Below, in pieces: positions 33,404 to 42,350 of a stretch of DNA of 42,350 nt. The DNA comes from Chryseobacterium gleum (GTDB taxonomy: Bacteria; Bacteroidota; Bacteroidia; Flavobacteriales_D; Crocinitomicaceae): positions 1-42,350 of the forward strand of contig CAMAXI010000017.1 in the NCBI GenBank assembly GCA_945862165.1, given 5' to 3'. The position numbers and the translations under genes were made by a program. The notes under the pieces were generated by a model, which was not told the origin of the DNA, searched no databases, and was given only the letters and a program-made list of their open reading frames with translations. Within the stretch, counting starts at the first letter, position 1. Each line of letters begins with the position of its first letter.

Positions 33404-33745
33404 ATGAATTTCGTAGTTACAGAAAATACACATTTTGCCTTAGTGACGTCCAAAGTGGATAAATTGGATGCTTCCAATGCTTCGGATTTAAAAAATGAAT
33501 TAATTATTTTGAATAAAAAAGGAATTAATTCCATCGTTATTGATTTATCTGCAACTAAATACTGTGATTCTTCTGGATTAAGCGCAATTTTAGTAGCGAA
33601 TCGTTTGTGTAAAGATACTAATGGCAAATTTGCATTAAGTGGATTACAAGCAAACGTAACAAAAATGATTGCTATTTCGCAATTGGATAAAGTATTATCT
33701 ATCACTGCATCGATTGAAGAGGCAACGGCGTTGATGGCGAACTAA
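33404..33745 (+). CDS. STAS-domain protein, anti-sigma factor antagonist-like
   Basis: This 113-residue single-domain protein has the STAS core VIDLSATKYCDSSGLSAILV (about 46-65), with the serine that is normally phosphorylated in SpoIIAA-like antagonists. No anti-sigma kinase or sigma gene is nearby. It ends 2 bp before the RNase Z gene, so the pair is probably co-transcribed. A regulatory or partner-switching role is inferred from the family only. Confidence 0.85.
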   Translation: MNFVVTENTHFALVTSKVDKLDASNASDLKNELIILNKKGINSIVIDLSATKYCDSSGLSAILVANRLCKDTNGKFALSGLQANVTKMIAISQLDKVLSITASIEEATALMAN

Positions 33746-33747
33746 TT

Positions 33748-34659
33748 ATGTCGTTTCAACTAACCATTTTAGGTTCTGGAGCAGCTTTACCCACTGCATT
33801 TCGTAAGCCAACATCCCAATATATTAATTGTAACGAACGACACATTTTGATTGATTGTGGTGAAGGAACACAATCTCAAATTCGTATTGCCGGGATAAAA
33901 CTGCAAAAAATCACCCATATATTAATTTCACACCTACATGGCGACCATTATTTTGGATTGGTGGGTTTATTAAGCACCATGCATTTATTGGGGCGCGACC
34001 AAGGAGTAACCATCTACGGGCCGGAAGAGTTAGAGCGTATCGTGCGTTTACAATTGGAAGTAGGGCATGCAAAACTAGGTTTTTCGTTGGAGTTTATACT
34101 TTTAAACGGCAAAGAAAATCGTCTTTTGTTTGAGGATAAAAGCCTTGAAATTCATACATTTCCATTAAAACATAAAATTCCTACGAACGGTTTTATCATC
34201 AAAGAAAAACCAAAAGAACGTTCCATCATTGGTGAAGTATTGCGTGAATCTGGGGTTTCCTTGATGGCGGTACCTTTTTTTAGACGCGGAGAAGATTTTA
34301 TAAGCGAGGAAGGTGAAACATACTATGCAGATGATTTTACCTATGCGCCAAAACCTTCTAAGTCGTACGCGTTTTGTTCCGATACTATCTATACAGAAAG
34401 CATACTACCGTACATTCAAGGGGTGGATGTTTTGTATCATGAAGCGACATTTACCGAAAAAGAAGCGGATCGCGCGAAAGCAACGATGCATTCCACTGCA
34501 AAACAAGCAGCTACCATTGCGCAAAAAGCAGGTGTTGGTCGTTTGTTGCTAGGACATCTAAGTGCTCGATTTGATGGGGTAGAAGCCCATTTGAAAGAGG
34601 CGAGTCCTGTGTTTGAAAATGTGGTGGTGGTGAGTGATTTTGATGTGGTGGAGATATGA
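33748..34659 (+). CDS. rnz: Ribonuclease Z
   Basis: The 303-residue metallo-beta-lactamase-fold enzyme has the motif HLHGDHYFGLVGLLSTMHLL (about 63-82), the substrate-binding aspartate region FCSDTIY and a late HEATFTEKEADRAKATMHST that supplies more zinc ligands. It matures tRNA 3' ends. It is 2 bp downstream of the STAS gene. Confidence 0.93.
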   Translation: MSFQLTILGSGAALPTAFRKPTSQYINCNERHILIDCGEGTQSQIRIAGIKLQKITHILISHLHGDHYFGLVGLLSTMHLLGRDQGVTIYGPEELERIVRLQLEVGHAKLGFSLEFILLNGKENRLLFEDKSLEIHTFPLKHKIPTNGFIIKEKPKERSIIGEVLRESGVSLMAVPFFRRGEDFISEEGETYYADDFTYAPKPSKSYAFCSDTIYTESILPYIQGVDVLYHEATFTEKEADRAKATMHSTAKQAATIAQKAGVGRLLLGHLSARFDGVEAHLKEASPVFENVVVVSDFDVVEI

Positions 34660-35073
34660 GAAGATTTTTTTTGGAAATATAAAACTTATTGAAATTGAAT
34701 GTATACTCAATAATTAAATAAAATTTCAATAAATAATTAAAATTCTTCTTTTATCTTATTTAGATTCCAAACAAAATCGTCATAATTTATAATTTGTTTT
34801 TGTCTAGTTTTAAGTAATAATCTTCTTGCTTTTTCATATTTATCAGATTCTCTTTCAGAAAACATCTTTCATGTTTTCTAAAATTCCTTTGAATTTTTGA
34901 AAAACAGTGTTTTCAGCAGTATTTGTGAAAAATTTGGTGCTCATTAATTTGAACTAAGTTAAATAAACTAAAAAGATTTTGAATATAAGTATTACAATAT
35001 AAATATTAAAATAATACTTCAAAATATATTGAGTAATTTATTTGTTTTTTAAATAGAAATTTTCAAATTAACC
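34660..35073. other. Intergenic gap with a decayed gene and AT-rich sequence
   Basis: The 414 bp gap contains a short decayed coding remnant on the minus strand (34737-34944). The rest is AT-rich with no further recognisable element; convergent genes flank it. Confidence 0.5.
34737..34944 (-). pseudogene. Decayed gene remnant, helicase-like N-terminus
   Basis: The first frame (34944-34855) encodes 29 residues, MSTKFFTNTAENTVFQKFKG and on to a TGA. This resembles the start of phage-defence or SNF2-type helicases that begin with a TKFFTN motif. A second frame (34865-34737), shifted by one, encodes 42 residues (MFSERESDKYEKARRLLLKT onward). The pieces overlap, as expected for a frameshift after a large internal deletion. 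The family link rests on a short motif and my memory of related proteins, so it is weak. Confidence 0.35.
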
Positions 35074-37095
35074 TTACCAAATCTCCACAAATTTCCCAGT
35101 CCCATTGCGCATTACGTCTCCTTCTTTTACTTCAAACGCATCAAAAAATACCGGGATATTTTTCAATGGACCATTCACGCGGTACATACCTGGACTATGT
35201 GGGTCGTTTAATAAGCGGTTTTTTAATTCTTGTTCGGTATAGGTAATCTTAAATACTTGTGCTAACGCTATGAAGAAACGTTGTTCCGGGGTGAAGCCAA
35301 AATGTTTTTTACCTGACTTAAATTCTTTGGTTTTCGTGTATGCTTGGTAAGCCAATAAGATTCCACCAAGATCTGCGATGTTTTCCCCCATGGTAAGTTC
35401 TGGGTTTACGCAATATTCTGGGAGCGGACAGAAGTTAGCAAAGGTTTCTCCATACACTTTGGTTTTGTCTTCGAATTTCTTTTTGTCGCCTTCGGTCCAC
35501 CAATCGGAGAAACTTCCGTCAGCTGCAAATTTTGCTCCGACATCGTCAAATCCGTGGGTAAGTTCGTGACCAATAATCATTCCGATGCGTGAAAAGTTGA
35601 GTGCGTCTTCTGCGTTTACATCAAAGAAAGGTGCTTGCATAATTCCTGCTGGAAAGATGATTTCATTTTGCGAAGCGTCGTAAAAAGCATTGATCATGTG
35701 GGCTGGAACTCCAAAGCGTGTTTTGTCGACTGGTAAACTTAAATCCGCCAAACTCTTATCAAATGCATAAATTTTACAACGGTTAAAATTATCTAGGTAA
35801 GCAGTAGGAGTTAGGGTGATTTTGCGAAAGTCTTCCCATTTGTCTGGAAAACCTAATTTGCGATGAATGGCTATTAGTTTTTTGTTTGCTTCGGTTTTAG
35901 TGGAGTCCGACATCCAAGTGGATGCTTGAATACGTTCTTTATAGGCTAAGATCAATAGATCGACCATCTCATTGATTTTTACTTTAGCAGCATTAGAGAA
36001 GTGTTTTTCAACAAATAATTGTCCTAATACTTCGCCAATCGGTAAATTTGTCAGTTCATTTACTGCTTTATCTGAAATAGGTTTATCCGTTGATTTACCG
36101 GTTAATACTGTCTGGTAAAAATAAAAGTTTAATTTTGCGAAATTATCACTTAACTTACTTGAATAATAAGATATTAATCGTGATTTTAAGTAGCTTTTCC
36201 AAGTGTCTAAAGGGATTTCTTTAAAAATCGTCGGGATTTTAGCGATGTAATTGGTTTGACCAACGATTAGGTAATCTATTTTTGGTATTCCAAGTTGTTT
36301 TAAATACGTTTCGAAATAGATGTCTGTTAGTTGTTTCGTGAGATCTTTTGTAGCGATTTTGTTATAGGTATTATCCGGATTTCTAGCATCTGCAGGAGAC
36401 ATCATTTCTGTTGCTAAACGTTCTTCAATTTTGTAGGAATTAAGTGCGTTTGTTGTTGCTTCGCTTTCGGAAGCCCCTGCTAGTTTGAAAAGATCAGTCA
36501 GGTATTGTTTGTATTTTTCTACGATTTCTTTTTTGTTTTCTTGGGAATAATATAACTTGTTTGGAAGTCCAATACCACTTTGTTCCAAATACACACAATT
36601 CACGTTTACATTTTTCAAGTCCTGCCCAATTCCGAGGGAGAATAAAGCGGAAACACCGCGTTTGTGAAAGTCAGCAAGTAGAACCATGAATTGTTCTGGG
36701 TTACTGATTTGATCAATGCGGTTCAAATCGTTTTGAATTGGAGTAATACCTAATTTATTACGCGTTTCCATATCAATGAAGGATGCGTAATAATTTCCAA
36801 TTAGTGCTTCGTTGGCGTTTTTTGGTTGGTTATTAACGTTTTCAAGTATTTCAATCAACTTCTTTTTGTTATTGATGTCTAACTCATTCATACTTCCCCA
36901 GCGGGATTCCGTTTTTGGTACAGGATTATTTTTCACCCAATTACCATTCGCGTAATCGAAAAAGTTCGTTTTTGGACTTACCGCACGATTCATGTAGGAA
37001 GTATCGATACTTGTTTTTTTATTTTTTCTTTGTCCGTAAGAAAAAGTAGTTGCGGTCAAAAGTGTTAGACCTAAAAGAATGTTTTTATTTAGCAT
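35074..37095 (-). CDS. M13 family zinc metallopeptidase (neprilysin/PepO-like)
   Basis: The 673-residue enzyme has a signal peptide (NILLGLTLLTATTFSYG), so it is periplasmic or exported. Zinc motif HELTH with FDD follows in the C-terminal third (about residue 505), then GENIADLGG supplies the third ligand, and the substrate-binding NAFYDASQNEIIFPAG precedes it. Length is near that of full-length M13 peptidases. These cleave small peptides. The GNAT gene ends 6 bp upstream on the same strand, so they may be co-transcribed. Confidence 0.92.
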   Translation of the reverse strand: MLNKNILLGLTLLTATTFSYGQRKNKKTSIDTSYMNRAVSPKTNFFDYANGNWVKNNPVPKTESRWGSMNELDINNKKKLIEILENVNNQPKNANEALIGNYYASFIDMETRNKLGITPIQNDLNRIDQISNPEQFMVLLADFHKRGVSALFSLGIGQDLKNVNVNCVYLEQSGIGLPNKLYYSQENKKEIVEKYKQYLTDLFKLAGASESEATTNALNSYKIEERLATEMMSPADARNPDNTYNKIATKDLTKQLTDIYFETYLKQLGIPKIDYLIVGQTNYIAKIPTIFKEIPLDTWKSYLKSRLISYYSSKLSDNFAKLNFYFYQTVLTGKSTDKPISDKAVNELTNLPIGEVLGQLFVEKHFSNAAKVKINEMVDLLILAYKERIQASTWMSDSTKTEANKKLIAIHRKLGFPDKWEDFRKITLTPTAYLDNFNRCKIYAFDKSLADLSLPVDKTRFGVPAHMINAFYDASQNEIIFPAGIMQAPFFDVNAEDALNFSRIGMIIGHELTHGFDDVGAKFAADGSFSDWWTEGDKKKFEDKTKVYGETFANFCPLPEYCVNPELTMGENIADLGGILLAYQAYTKTKEFKSGKKHFGFTPEQRFFIALAQVFKITYTEQELKNRLLNDPHSPGMYRVNGPLKNIPVFFDAFEVKEGDVMRNGTGKFVEIW

Positions 37096-37101
37096 AAACG
37101 T

Positions 37102-37557
37102 TTAATTTAAAAGCATTTCTACATAATCGTAGTCGTATTCCCGATATTCCCGGATCGACTTAAAGTGATAGTCATGGTAGAAATGTTCCAGGTATTTTAA
37201 TGCGGCAATACGCACTGGTTGTTTTGTGTTGATATAGTGGTTATATATAAATTGAATGCATTCATGGACTAATTTACTTCCCAATTTTTTACGTCGGTAT
37301 AAAGGAGTAATCACAATTCTTCCGATAGATACTTCATCAAAAATAAGTTTAGCTGGTATAATGCGTGCTGTTCCAATGACTTCGTTGCTTGTCATATCGG
37401 TTGCAAGTAGGTGATAACACTGAGGGTCTAATCCATCCACTTCCGGATAGGGGCAATCTTGTTCAATCACAAATACTGCAACACGAAGTTGAAGCATGTT
37501 ATGGTATTCCAATGCAGTAAGTTCAGAAAAATGTTTTATCTCCCAGTTAATTTGCAT
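37102..37557 (-). CDS. GNAT acetyltransferase, ElaA-like
   Basis: The 151-residue protein fits the ElaA-like GNAT group: an N-terminal QLRVAVFVIEQDCPYPEVDG, then TARIIP, GRIVITPLYRRKKLGSKLV (acetyl-CoA-binding loop, about 97-115) and a C-terminal HFYHDYHF. It likely transfers acetyl groups to a small molecule or amino group; the substrate is unknown. It lies between the carboxylase beta subunit (5 bp upstream) and the M13 peptidase (6 bp downstream). Confidence 0.85.
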   Translation of the reverse strand: MQINWEIKHFSELTALEYHNMLQLRVAVFVIEQDCPYPEVDGLDPQCYHLLATDMTSNEVIGTARIIPAKLIFDEVSIGRIVITPLYRRKKLGSKLVHECIQFIYNHYINTKQPVRIAALKYLEHFYHDYHFKSIREYREYDYDYVEMLLN

Positions 37558-37562
37558 TCAAA

Positions 37563-39206
37563 TCACGTTTGGATGTTTCCGACATTATATGGTTTTTCGG
37601 CTTTTTTATTATTTGCCATTTGAATTCCCATGGAAATCACTTTGCGTGTTTCTTCTGGATGGATGATTCCGTCTACCCATAAACGCGAAGCAGCATAGTA
37701 GGGAGAAATTTGTTCGTCGTAACGCGCTTTGATGGTATTGTAAATTTCATCTTCGCGTTCTTTCGTAATTTCTTCGCCACGTGCTTTTAAAGTAGCAACT
37801 TCAATTTGCAGTAAGGTTTTTGCAGCAGCAGCACCACTCATTACCGCGATTTCAGCAGTTGGCCAAGCAACAATCAAACGTGGGTCGTAGGCTTTTCCGC
37901 ACATCGCATAATTTCCAGCACCGTATGAGTTTCCAACGATAATAGAGAATTTAGGAACAACCGAATTTGCCATAGCGTTTACCATTTTCGCTCCGTCTTT
38001 AATAATGCCAGCGTGTTCTGATTTAGAACCAACCATAAAGCCAGTTACATCGGTTAAGAATACCAATGGAATATTTTTTTGGTTACAATTCATGATGAAA
38101 CGTGCTGCTTTGTCTGCGGATTCATTGTAAATCACACCACCAATTTGAATTTCTCCTTTTTTATTTTTTACAATTTCCCGTTGATTAGCAACGATACCGA
38201 TAGCCCAACCGTCGACACGTGCATATCCACAGATAATTGTTTTTCCGTAATCTTCTTTGTATTCCGTAAATTCAGAATCATCTACCAACCAATCAATTAC
38301 TTTTTTCATATCGTATTGCTTGGTTCTATCAAAAGGAATCATTCCGTGTACTTTGGAAGCTTCGATTTTAGAAGGTTTACTTTCTTTTCTATCAAAACCT
38401 GCAGTTTCAAAATGACCAACTTTATCCATTAATGTTCGGATTGTAGCCAAACATTCTTCGTCGTTTTCCGTTTTGTAATCACAAACACCAGAGATTTCGG
38501 TGTGTGTTGTTGCGCCACCTAAGGTTTCGTTATCGATTGATTCTCCAATAGCAGCTTTAACTAAGTATGATCCAGCTAAGAAGATAGTTCCAGTTTTATT
38601 TACAATGAGGGATTCGTCCGACATAATTGGAAGGTAAGCACCACCAGCTACGCAACTTCCCATGACTGCAGCAATTTGTAATATTCCTTGCGAACTCATT
38701 TGTGCGTTATTTCTGAAAATACGACCAAAGTGTTCTTTATCTGGGAAGATTTCGTCTTGTAACGGAAGGTAAACACCTGCTGAATCTACTAAATAGATAA
38801 TAGGAAGTCTGTTTTCCATTGCAATTTCTTGCGCTCTCAAATTCTTTTTAGCTGTAATTGGAAACCATGCTCCAGCTTTAACAGTGGCGTCATTTGCAAC
38901 AACGATACATTGTTTTCCAGAAACATAACCAATTACGACCACCACACCTCCAGAAGGACAACCACCGTGTTCAGCATACATTCCGTATCCGGTTAATGCT
39001 CCAATTTCTAGTCGTTCGGTATCTTTATCCAACAGTAAATCAATACGTTCACGTGCGGTCAATTTCCCTTTTTCATGGTGTGCAGCGATCCGTTTTTCAC
39101 CACCGCCTAGGTATATCTTACGTAATTCACTTTCTAAACGCGTAATTTTTTGACGCATTTGATCTTCGTTGATATTGAATTCTAATTCTTTTGGATCGAT
39201 AGCCAT
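37563..39206 (-). CDS. Acyl-CoA carboxylase carboxyltransferase (beta) subunit
   Basis: The 547-residue protein belongs to the propionyl/methylcrotonyl-CoA carboxylase beta family: two crotonase-like halves with GVVVVIGYVSGKQCIVVAND, GSCVAGGAYLPIMSDES, FLTDVTGFMVGSKSEHAGI and GNSYGAGNYAMCGKAYDPRL. Residue patterns and length are closest in my reading to methylcrotonyl-CoA carboxylase beta (leucine breakdown), but propionyl- or geranyl-type use cannot be excluded. No biotin carboxylase gene adjoins it. A possible -7 element lies at 39236-39229 on the minus strand. Confidence 0.88.
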   Translation of the reverse strand: MAIDPKELEFNINEDQMRQKITRLESELRKIYLGGGEKRIAAHHEKGKLTARERIDLLLDKDTERLEIGALTGYGMYAEHGGCPSGGVVVVIGYVSGKQCIVVANDATVKAGAWFPITAKKNLRAQEIAMENRLPIIYLVDSAGVYLPLQDEIFPDKEHFGRIFRNNAQMSSQGILQIAAVMGSCVAGGAYLPIMSDESLIVNKTGTIFLAGSYLVKAAIGESIDNETLGGATTHTEISGVCDYKTENDEECLATIRTLMDKVGHFETAGFDRKESKPSKIEASKVHGMIPFDRTKQYDMKKVIDWLVDDSEFTEYKEDYGKTIICGYARVDGWAIGIVANQREIVKNKKGEIQIGGVIYNESADKAARFIMNCNQKNIPLVFLTDVTGFMVGSKSEHAGIIKDGAKMVNAMANSVVPKFSIIVGNSYGAGNYAMCGKAYDPRLIVAWPTAEIAVMSGAAAAKTLLQIEVATLKARGEEITKEREDEIYNTIKARYDEQISPYYAASRLWVDGIIHPEETRKVISMGIQMANNKKAEKPYNVGNIQT

Positions 39207-39228
39207 GTCGAATAAATTTTGTTTGAAT

Positions 39229-39236
39229 CAAATATA
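39229..39236 (-). promoter_or_regulatory. Possible -7 element of the carboxylase gene
   Basis: On the minus strand TATATTTG fits TAnnTTTG, 22 bp before the ATG at 39206. The upstream -33 region lacks a clear TTG, so support is partial. Confidence 0.35.
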
Positions 39237-39273
39237 ATCAAAAAAACAGAAGTTTTTAAACTACTTTTAAGGT

Positions 39274-39939
39274 GTGGAAATCGTATTTCAAGACGAATAT
39301 TTTGTGTTAATCAACAAGCCTTCAAATTTGTTAGTGCATCACTCGCATTATGCACGAAACATTGAGGAAGAATCCTTGGTGGAATTACTAGAAGCCGAAG
39401 GATTGAAGGTGTATCCTGTGCATCGTTTGGATCGAAAAACTTCTGGATTAATTATCTGTGCAAGGGAAAAGGAATATGTTTCTAGTTTTCAGAAATTGAT
39501 TGAAAATAACGAACTGGAAAAGAAATACCTGGCTTTATTACGAGGTTTTGTTGCGTCGGAGGGAGTTATTGATTCTCCAGTGAAAAATGAACGTGGAAAT
39601 TACAAGGAGGCAGAAACGCATTTTCGATGTTTGAAACAACTGGAGCTGCCAATTCCGGTGGAGCCATACCAAACTTCGCGATATAGCGTGGTGGAGTTTG
39701 CGCCCAAGACCGGTCGTATGCATCAATTACGGATCCATGCCAATAAAATCAGTCATCCAATTATCGGGGATCCAAAGCATGGAAATAGGCACCATAATCA
39801 TATGTTTATGGAGAAATTCGGGATTGATAAACTGTTTTTGCATGCATCAAGTCTTAAATTCAAACATCCTTTTACAGAAGCAGAACTCTATTTTGAGGTG
39901 GAAGTTCCTGCGTTTTGGGGTGGGGTGGTGACAATATAA
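39274..39939 (+). CDS. RluA-family pseudouridine synthase, TruC-like
   Basis: The 221-residue protein has the RluA catalytic motif HRLDRKTSGLIICA (Asp at about residue 53) and KTGRMHQLRIHANKI (about 145-159). There is no S4 domain, and the short length fits the TruC group (tRNA uridine 65). It starts with GTG at 39274, divergent from the carboxylase gene with a 67 bp gap. The target RNA is inferred from length only. Confidence 0.88.
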   Translation: MEIVFQDEYFVLINKPSNLLVHHSHYARNIEEESLVELLEAEGLKVYPVHRLDRKTSGLIICAREKEYVSSFQKLIENNELEKKYLALLRGFVASEGVIDSPVKNERGNYKEAETHFRCLKQLELPIPVEPYQTSRYSVVEFAPKTGRMHQLRIHANKISHPIIGDPKHGNRHHNHMFMEKFGIDKLFLHASSLKFKHPFTEAELYFEVEVPAFWGGVVTI

Positions 39940-39967
39940 ATCACTACTTTTACAAAAAATATATCCC

Positions 39968-41098
39968 ATGCCATTTTCCAATTTAGGACTTTCTCCTGCT
40001 ATACTAAAAAACATTGAAAAACAGAACTATGAATCAATTTATCCCATTCAGGAGCAAGCGATTCCAGCGCTATTAAAAAAACAAGATGTATTAGGAATTG
40101 CTAAAACTGGTTCTGGTAAAACGGCAAGTTATGTACTTCCGTTATTACAGTTGTTAGAAGGAAGTAAACCAGCTAAAAACCGGCATGTTAAGGCGTTGGT
40201 GTTGGTGCCAACCCGAGAATTAGCAGTACAGGTAAGTGAAGTGGTTGATTTATTTAGTGAAGGTTTGACTTCTGCTGTGAAATCCATGGCGGTGTATGGT
40301 GGAGTATCTATTAATCCGCAAATGATTAAATTACAAGGTGTTCAGTTGTTGATTGCAACCCCTGGTCGTTTGATTGAATTGGTAGAATCTAAAGCGATTT
40401 CTTTAAGTGAGGTGGAAACCTTAGTCTTGGATGAGGCGGATAAAATGTTGAATTTAGGTTTCCAGGAAGAGGTTAATAAAATCATCGCTTTATGTCCGAA
40501 AAAACGCCAAAACGTATTGTTTTCAGCTACTTTAAGTGAAGATATTGATCATATTACGCAGTTGGTTCTTAAGAATCCTGTGGTAATCAAGATTGACAGC
40601 GATGTTGATGATATTGATACAATTGTACAAACAGGGTATTTTATTTCAGAAGAAAAGAAAGGTCCATTGTTGCGCTTTTTGATTCAGAAAGAAAATATGC
40701 AACAAGTATTAGTATTTACTTCTTCGACATTTAAAGCGGATTCAGTCACTGAAAAATTAAATAAAAACGGCATTGAAGCACGTGCGATTCACAGTAAAAA
40801 GAGTCAAGGAGCCCGTTTGGAAGCGTTAAATCGTTTTAAAGCTGGCAAAACACGTGTGTTAGTCACGACAGATTTATTAGCACGTGGAATTGATATTCAA
40901 TTTTTACCCTTTGTGATAAATTACGAATTACCTCGTTCGCCAAAAGATTACATTCACCGTATTGGTCGGACAGGTCGTGCGGAAGCATCTGGAGAGGCGA
41001 TTTCTTTTGTAAGTCCTGAAGATCAACATCATTTCAAAGTTATTCAAAAGAAAATGAAGAAATGGGTGACGATGGTAGAGGGGGATGGTTTAGTTTAG
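39968..41098 (+). CDS. DEAD-box RNA helicase
   Basis: The 376-residue helicase has the full motif set: a Q-motif (IYPIQEQAIPALL), Walker A AKTGSGKT (about 44-51), PTRELAVQ, TPGRL, DEAD, SAT, TDLLARGID and HRIGRTGRAEASG. The RhlE-like C-terminal tail is absent; the protein stops soon after the helicase core. It likely unwinds structured RNA in ribosome assembly or mRNA turnover. It is 28 bp downstream of the pseudouridine synthase gene on the same strand. Confidence 0.93.
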   Translation: MPFSNLGLSPAILKNIEKQNYESIYPIQEQAIPALLKKQDVLGIAKTGSGKTASYVLPLLQLLEGSKPAKNRHVKALVLVPTRELAVQVSEVVDLFSEGLTSAVKSMAVYGGVSINPQMIKLQGVQLLIATPGRLIELVESKAISLSEVETLVLDEADKMLNLGFQEEVNKIIALCPKKRQNVLFSATLSEDIDHITQLVLKNPVVIKIDSDVDDIDTIVQTGYFISEEKKGPLLRFLIQKENMQQVLVFTSSTFKADSVTEKLNKNGIEARAIHSKKSQGARLEALNRFKAGKTRVLVTTDLLARGIDIQFLPFVINYELPRSPKDYIHRIGRTGRAEASGEAISFVSPEDQHHFKVIQKKMKKWVTMVEGDGLV

Positions 41099-41220
41099 AA
41101 ACTAACTTGTTTTATTACTCTGATTGAATAGGTTAACCTTACTCTAAGTGTAAATTATTGATATGAAAAGTAATATTTATTCTTAATTTTACAAACTATA
41201 ATTTTTTTAAATCAATTTTA

Positions 41221-42240
41221 ATGAACAAATTTCTTATTTCATTATGTGTAATTACTCTTATTGCATGTAATAAAAAGCCAAACGAACCAACGATTACAAG
41301 TGCTGCGATCGGCTCCTTTGATTGTAATACTGCAAAAATTATTGGAACTATTAAAGTCGGAGAGTTGCTATCTAACGTATCTGCAACTATTTCTTATACT
41401 GAAGGTAATGGAGAAACCTATAAAGAGAATTCGTACACTTCAACAGGTGTAACCGGTTTGATAGCGACGATTCCCTCAGGTACTTTATCAAATGGAAATG
41501 GAGTATTGACGTATTACATATCTGGTGCTCCGTCAGCTTCAGGAACAGCGAGTTTTGCTATTAGTATTGGAGACAAATCATGTACTTTAAGTGTTAACGT
41601 GAGTGATAGCGTACATGCAAATGGATATGGTCCAGATATTAAAGATATCGAAGGTAATACTTATAAAACAGTATACATTGGAACACAGCATTGGATGGCA
41701 GAAAATTTATATGTCGGCAAATACAATGACGGTATGACAATAGCGAATGTTACCGATAATAACCTATGGGCAACAAATAAGACCGGAGCATGGTCGACTT
41801 TTGTAATTCAATATGCTGGAACAGATGACAGGTATGGAAAATTATACAACTGGTATGCAGTGAATTTAGCATCTAACGGAAATAAGAACGTGTGTCCAAC
41901 TGGATGGCACGTTCCTACAGATGCCGAATGGACAGTATTAACAGATTATTTAGGTGGAGAAGATGTTGCAGGAGGTAAACTAAAAGAAGAAGGAATGGTA
42001 AATTGGTACAATCCGAATACAGATGCTACCAATTCATCTTTGTTTACTGCTATGCCAGGTGGATATAGAAATTCAGAAGGTGATTTTGGATACATACATA
42101 ATAATGGATATTGGTGGAGTGCAACGCAAACAAATAAAGATAGTGCACAAACTCGTGTGTTAAGTATGTATGCTGGAGTTACTATTCGAAGAGAATATGA
42201 AAAATCTTTCGGAATGTCTATAAGATGTTTGAAAGATTAA
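41221..42240 (+). CDS. FISUMP-domain lipoprotein
   Basis: The 339-residue protein has a lipoprotein signal (LIAC, Cys at 16). An unassigned region follows, and the C-terminal half is a FISUMP domain (Fibrobacter succinogenes major paralogous domain): YIGTQHWMAENLYVGKY, LYNWYAVN, CPTGWHVPTDAEWTVLTDYL, AMPGGYRN and YWWSAT, ending GMSIRCLKD. It should sit on the outer membrane or cell surface. Function is unknown. It is a single-gene unit with its own terminator. Confidence 0.88.
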   Translation: MNKFLISLCVITLIACNKKPNEPTITSAAIGSFDCNTAKIIGTIKVGELLSNVSATISYTEGNGETYKENSYTSTGVTGLIATIPSGTLSNGNGVLTYYISGAPSASGTASFAISIGDKSCTLSVNVSDSVHANGYGPDIKDIEGNTYKTVYIGTQHWMAENLYVGKYNDGMTIANVTDNNLWATNKTGAWSTFVIQYAGTDDRYGKLYNWYAVNLASNGNKNVCPTGWHVPTDAEWTVLTDYLGGEDVAGGKLKEEGMVNWYNPNTDATNSSLFTAMPGGYRNSEGDFGYIHNNGYWWSATQTNKDSAQTRVLSMYAGVTIRREYEKSFGMSIRCLKD

Positions 42241-42265
42241 GTATTAAAAATGAAATACACAGATT

Positions 42266-42295
42266 TCCCTCAAATTTTTTGAGGGATTTTTTTTT
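42266..42295 (+). terminator. Rho-independent terminator of the FISUMP gene
   Basis: TCCCTCAAA (42266-42274), a TTT loop and TTTGAGGGA (42278-42286) form a perfect 9 bp stem, followed by a run of nine T, 25 bp after the stop codon. Confidence 0.9.
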
Positions 42296-42350
42296 GCTGT
42301 ATATATTGTTTTAATCCCTAACTATTTGTATATAAAGCATTTCCCTGTCA

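Noticed and set aside
1-42350. tRNA or rRNA genes
   Set aside because: I saw no cloverleaf-like sequence or rRNA signature in the gaps; a dedicated scan could still find a divergent one.

Overview
The window comes from a low-GC member of the Bacteroidota, most likely Flavobacteriales and perhaps a Fluviicola/Crocinitomicaceae-like lineage (the genus is a guess). Evidence: a large exported protein ends in a gliding-motility/type IX secretion C-terminal module; several genes have Bacteroidota promoters (TTG, 19-20 bp, TAnnTTTG) and weak or absent Shine-Dalgarno sequences; and there are a Bacteroidota-type GlmU-like protein, a FISUMP lipoprotein and an M13 peptidase.

Left third (1-14630), accessory and almost wholly minus strand. 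From the left edge to about 11056 the DNA reads as an integron-like cassette array. Three attC-like sites (133-268, 1388-1519, 10116-10251) separate three complete cassettes, and a fourth cassette is cut by the window edge. The cassettes are a 1.25 kb WG-repeat protein cassette, an 8.7 kb cassette with a five-gene defence operon (XRE regulator, type III-like Res, type III-like Mod, SIR2-like protein, HerA-like ATPase), and a 0.93 kb HigB/HigA-like toxin-antitoxin cassette. The first 139 bp of that last cassette recur exactly at the left window edge. The first bases of every complete cassette are complementary to the left end of the attC that closes the same cassette, which is the hallmark of integron cassettes. 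Right of the array lie an attI-like junction (about 11053-11072), a PIN-domain toxin with an excisionase-like antitoxin, a tyrosine recombinase whose end resembles IntI but which lacks the IntI-specific insertion, and an AAA/DUF4143 ATPase.

Middle and right (15304-42240), mostly ordinary chromosome. Genes in order: sodium/solute symporter; GlmU-like protein, MsbA-like ABC exporter, large T9SS-exported protein and subtilase (one plus-strand run); fbaA and accD; HutD-like protein; glycine-rich lipoprotein with a LuxC-like acyl-CoA reductase; pheT; pyrR-pyrB; STAS protein with RNase Z; then on the minus strand an acyl-CoA carboxylase beta subunit, a GNAT acetyltransferase and an M13 peptidase; then an RluA-family pseudouridine synthase, a DEAD-box RNA helicase and a FISUMP lipoprotein. 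Intergenic gaps hold dispersed repeats, a 96 bp imperfect palindrome, two hairpin terminators and a small decayed gene.

The most interesting part is the cassette array: a non-classical, reverse-oriented integron-like platform in Bacteroidota that appears to carry a complete composite anti-phage operon as one cassette.
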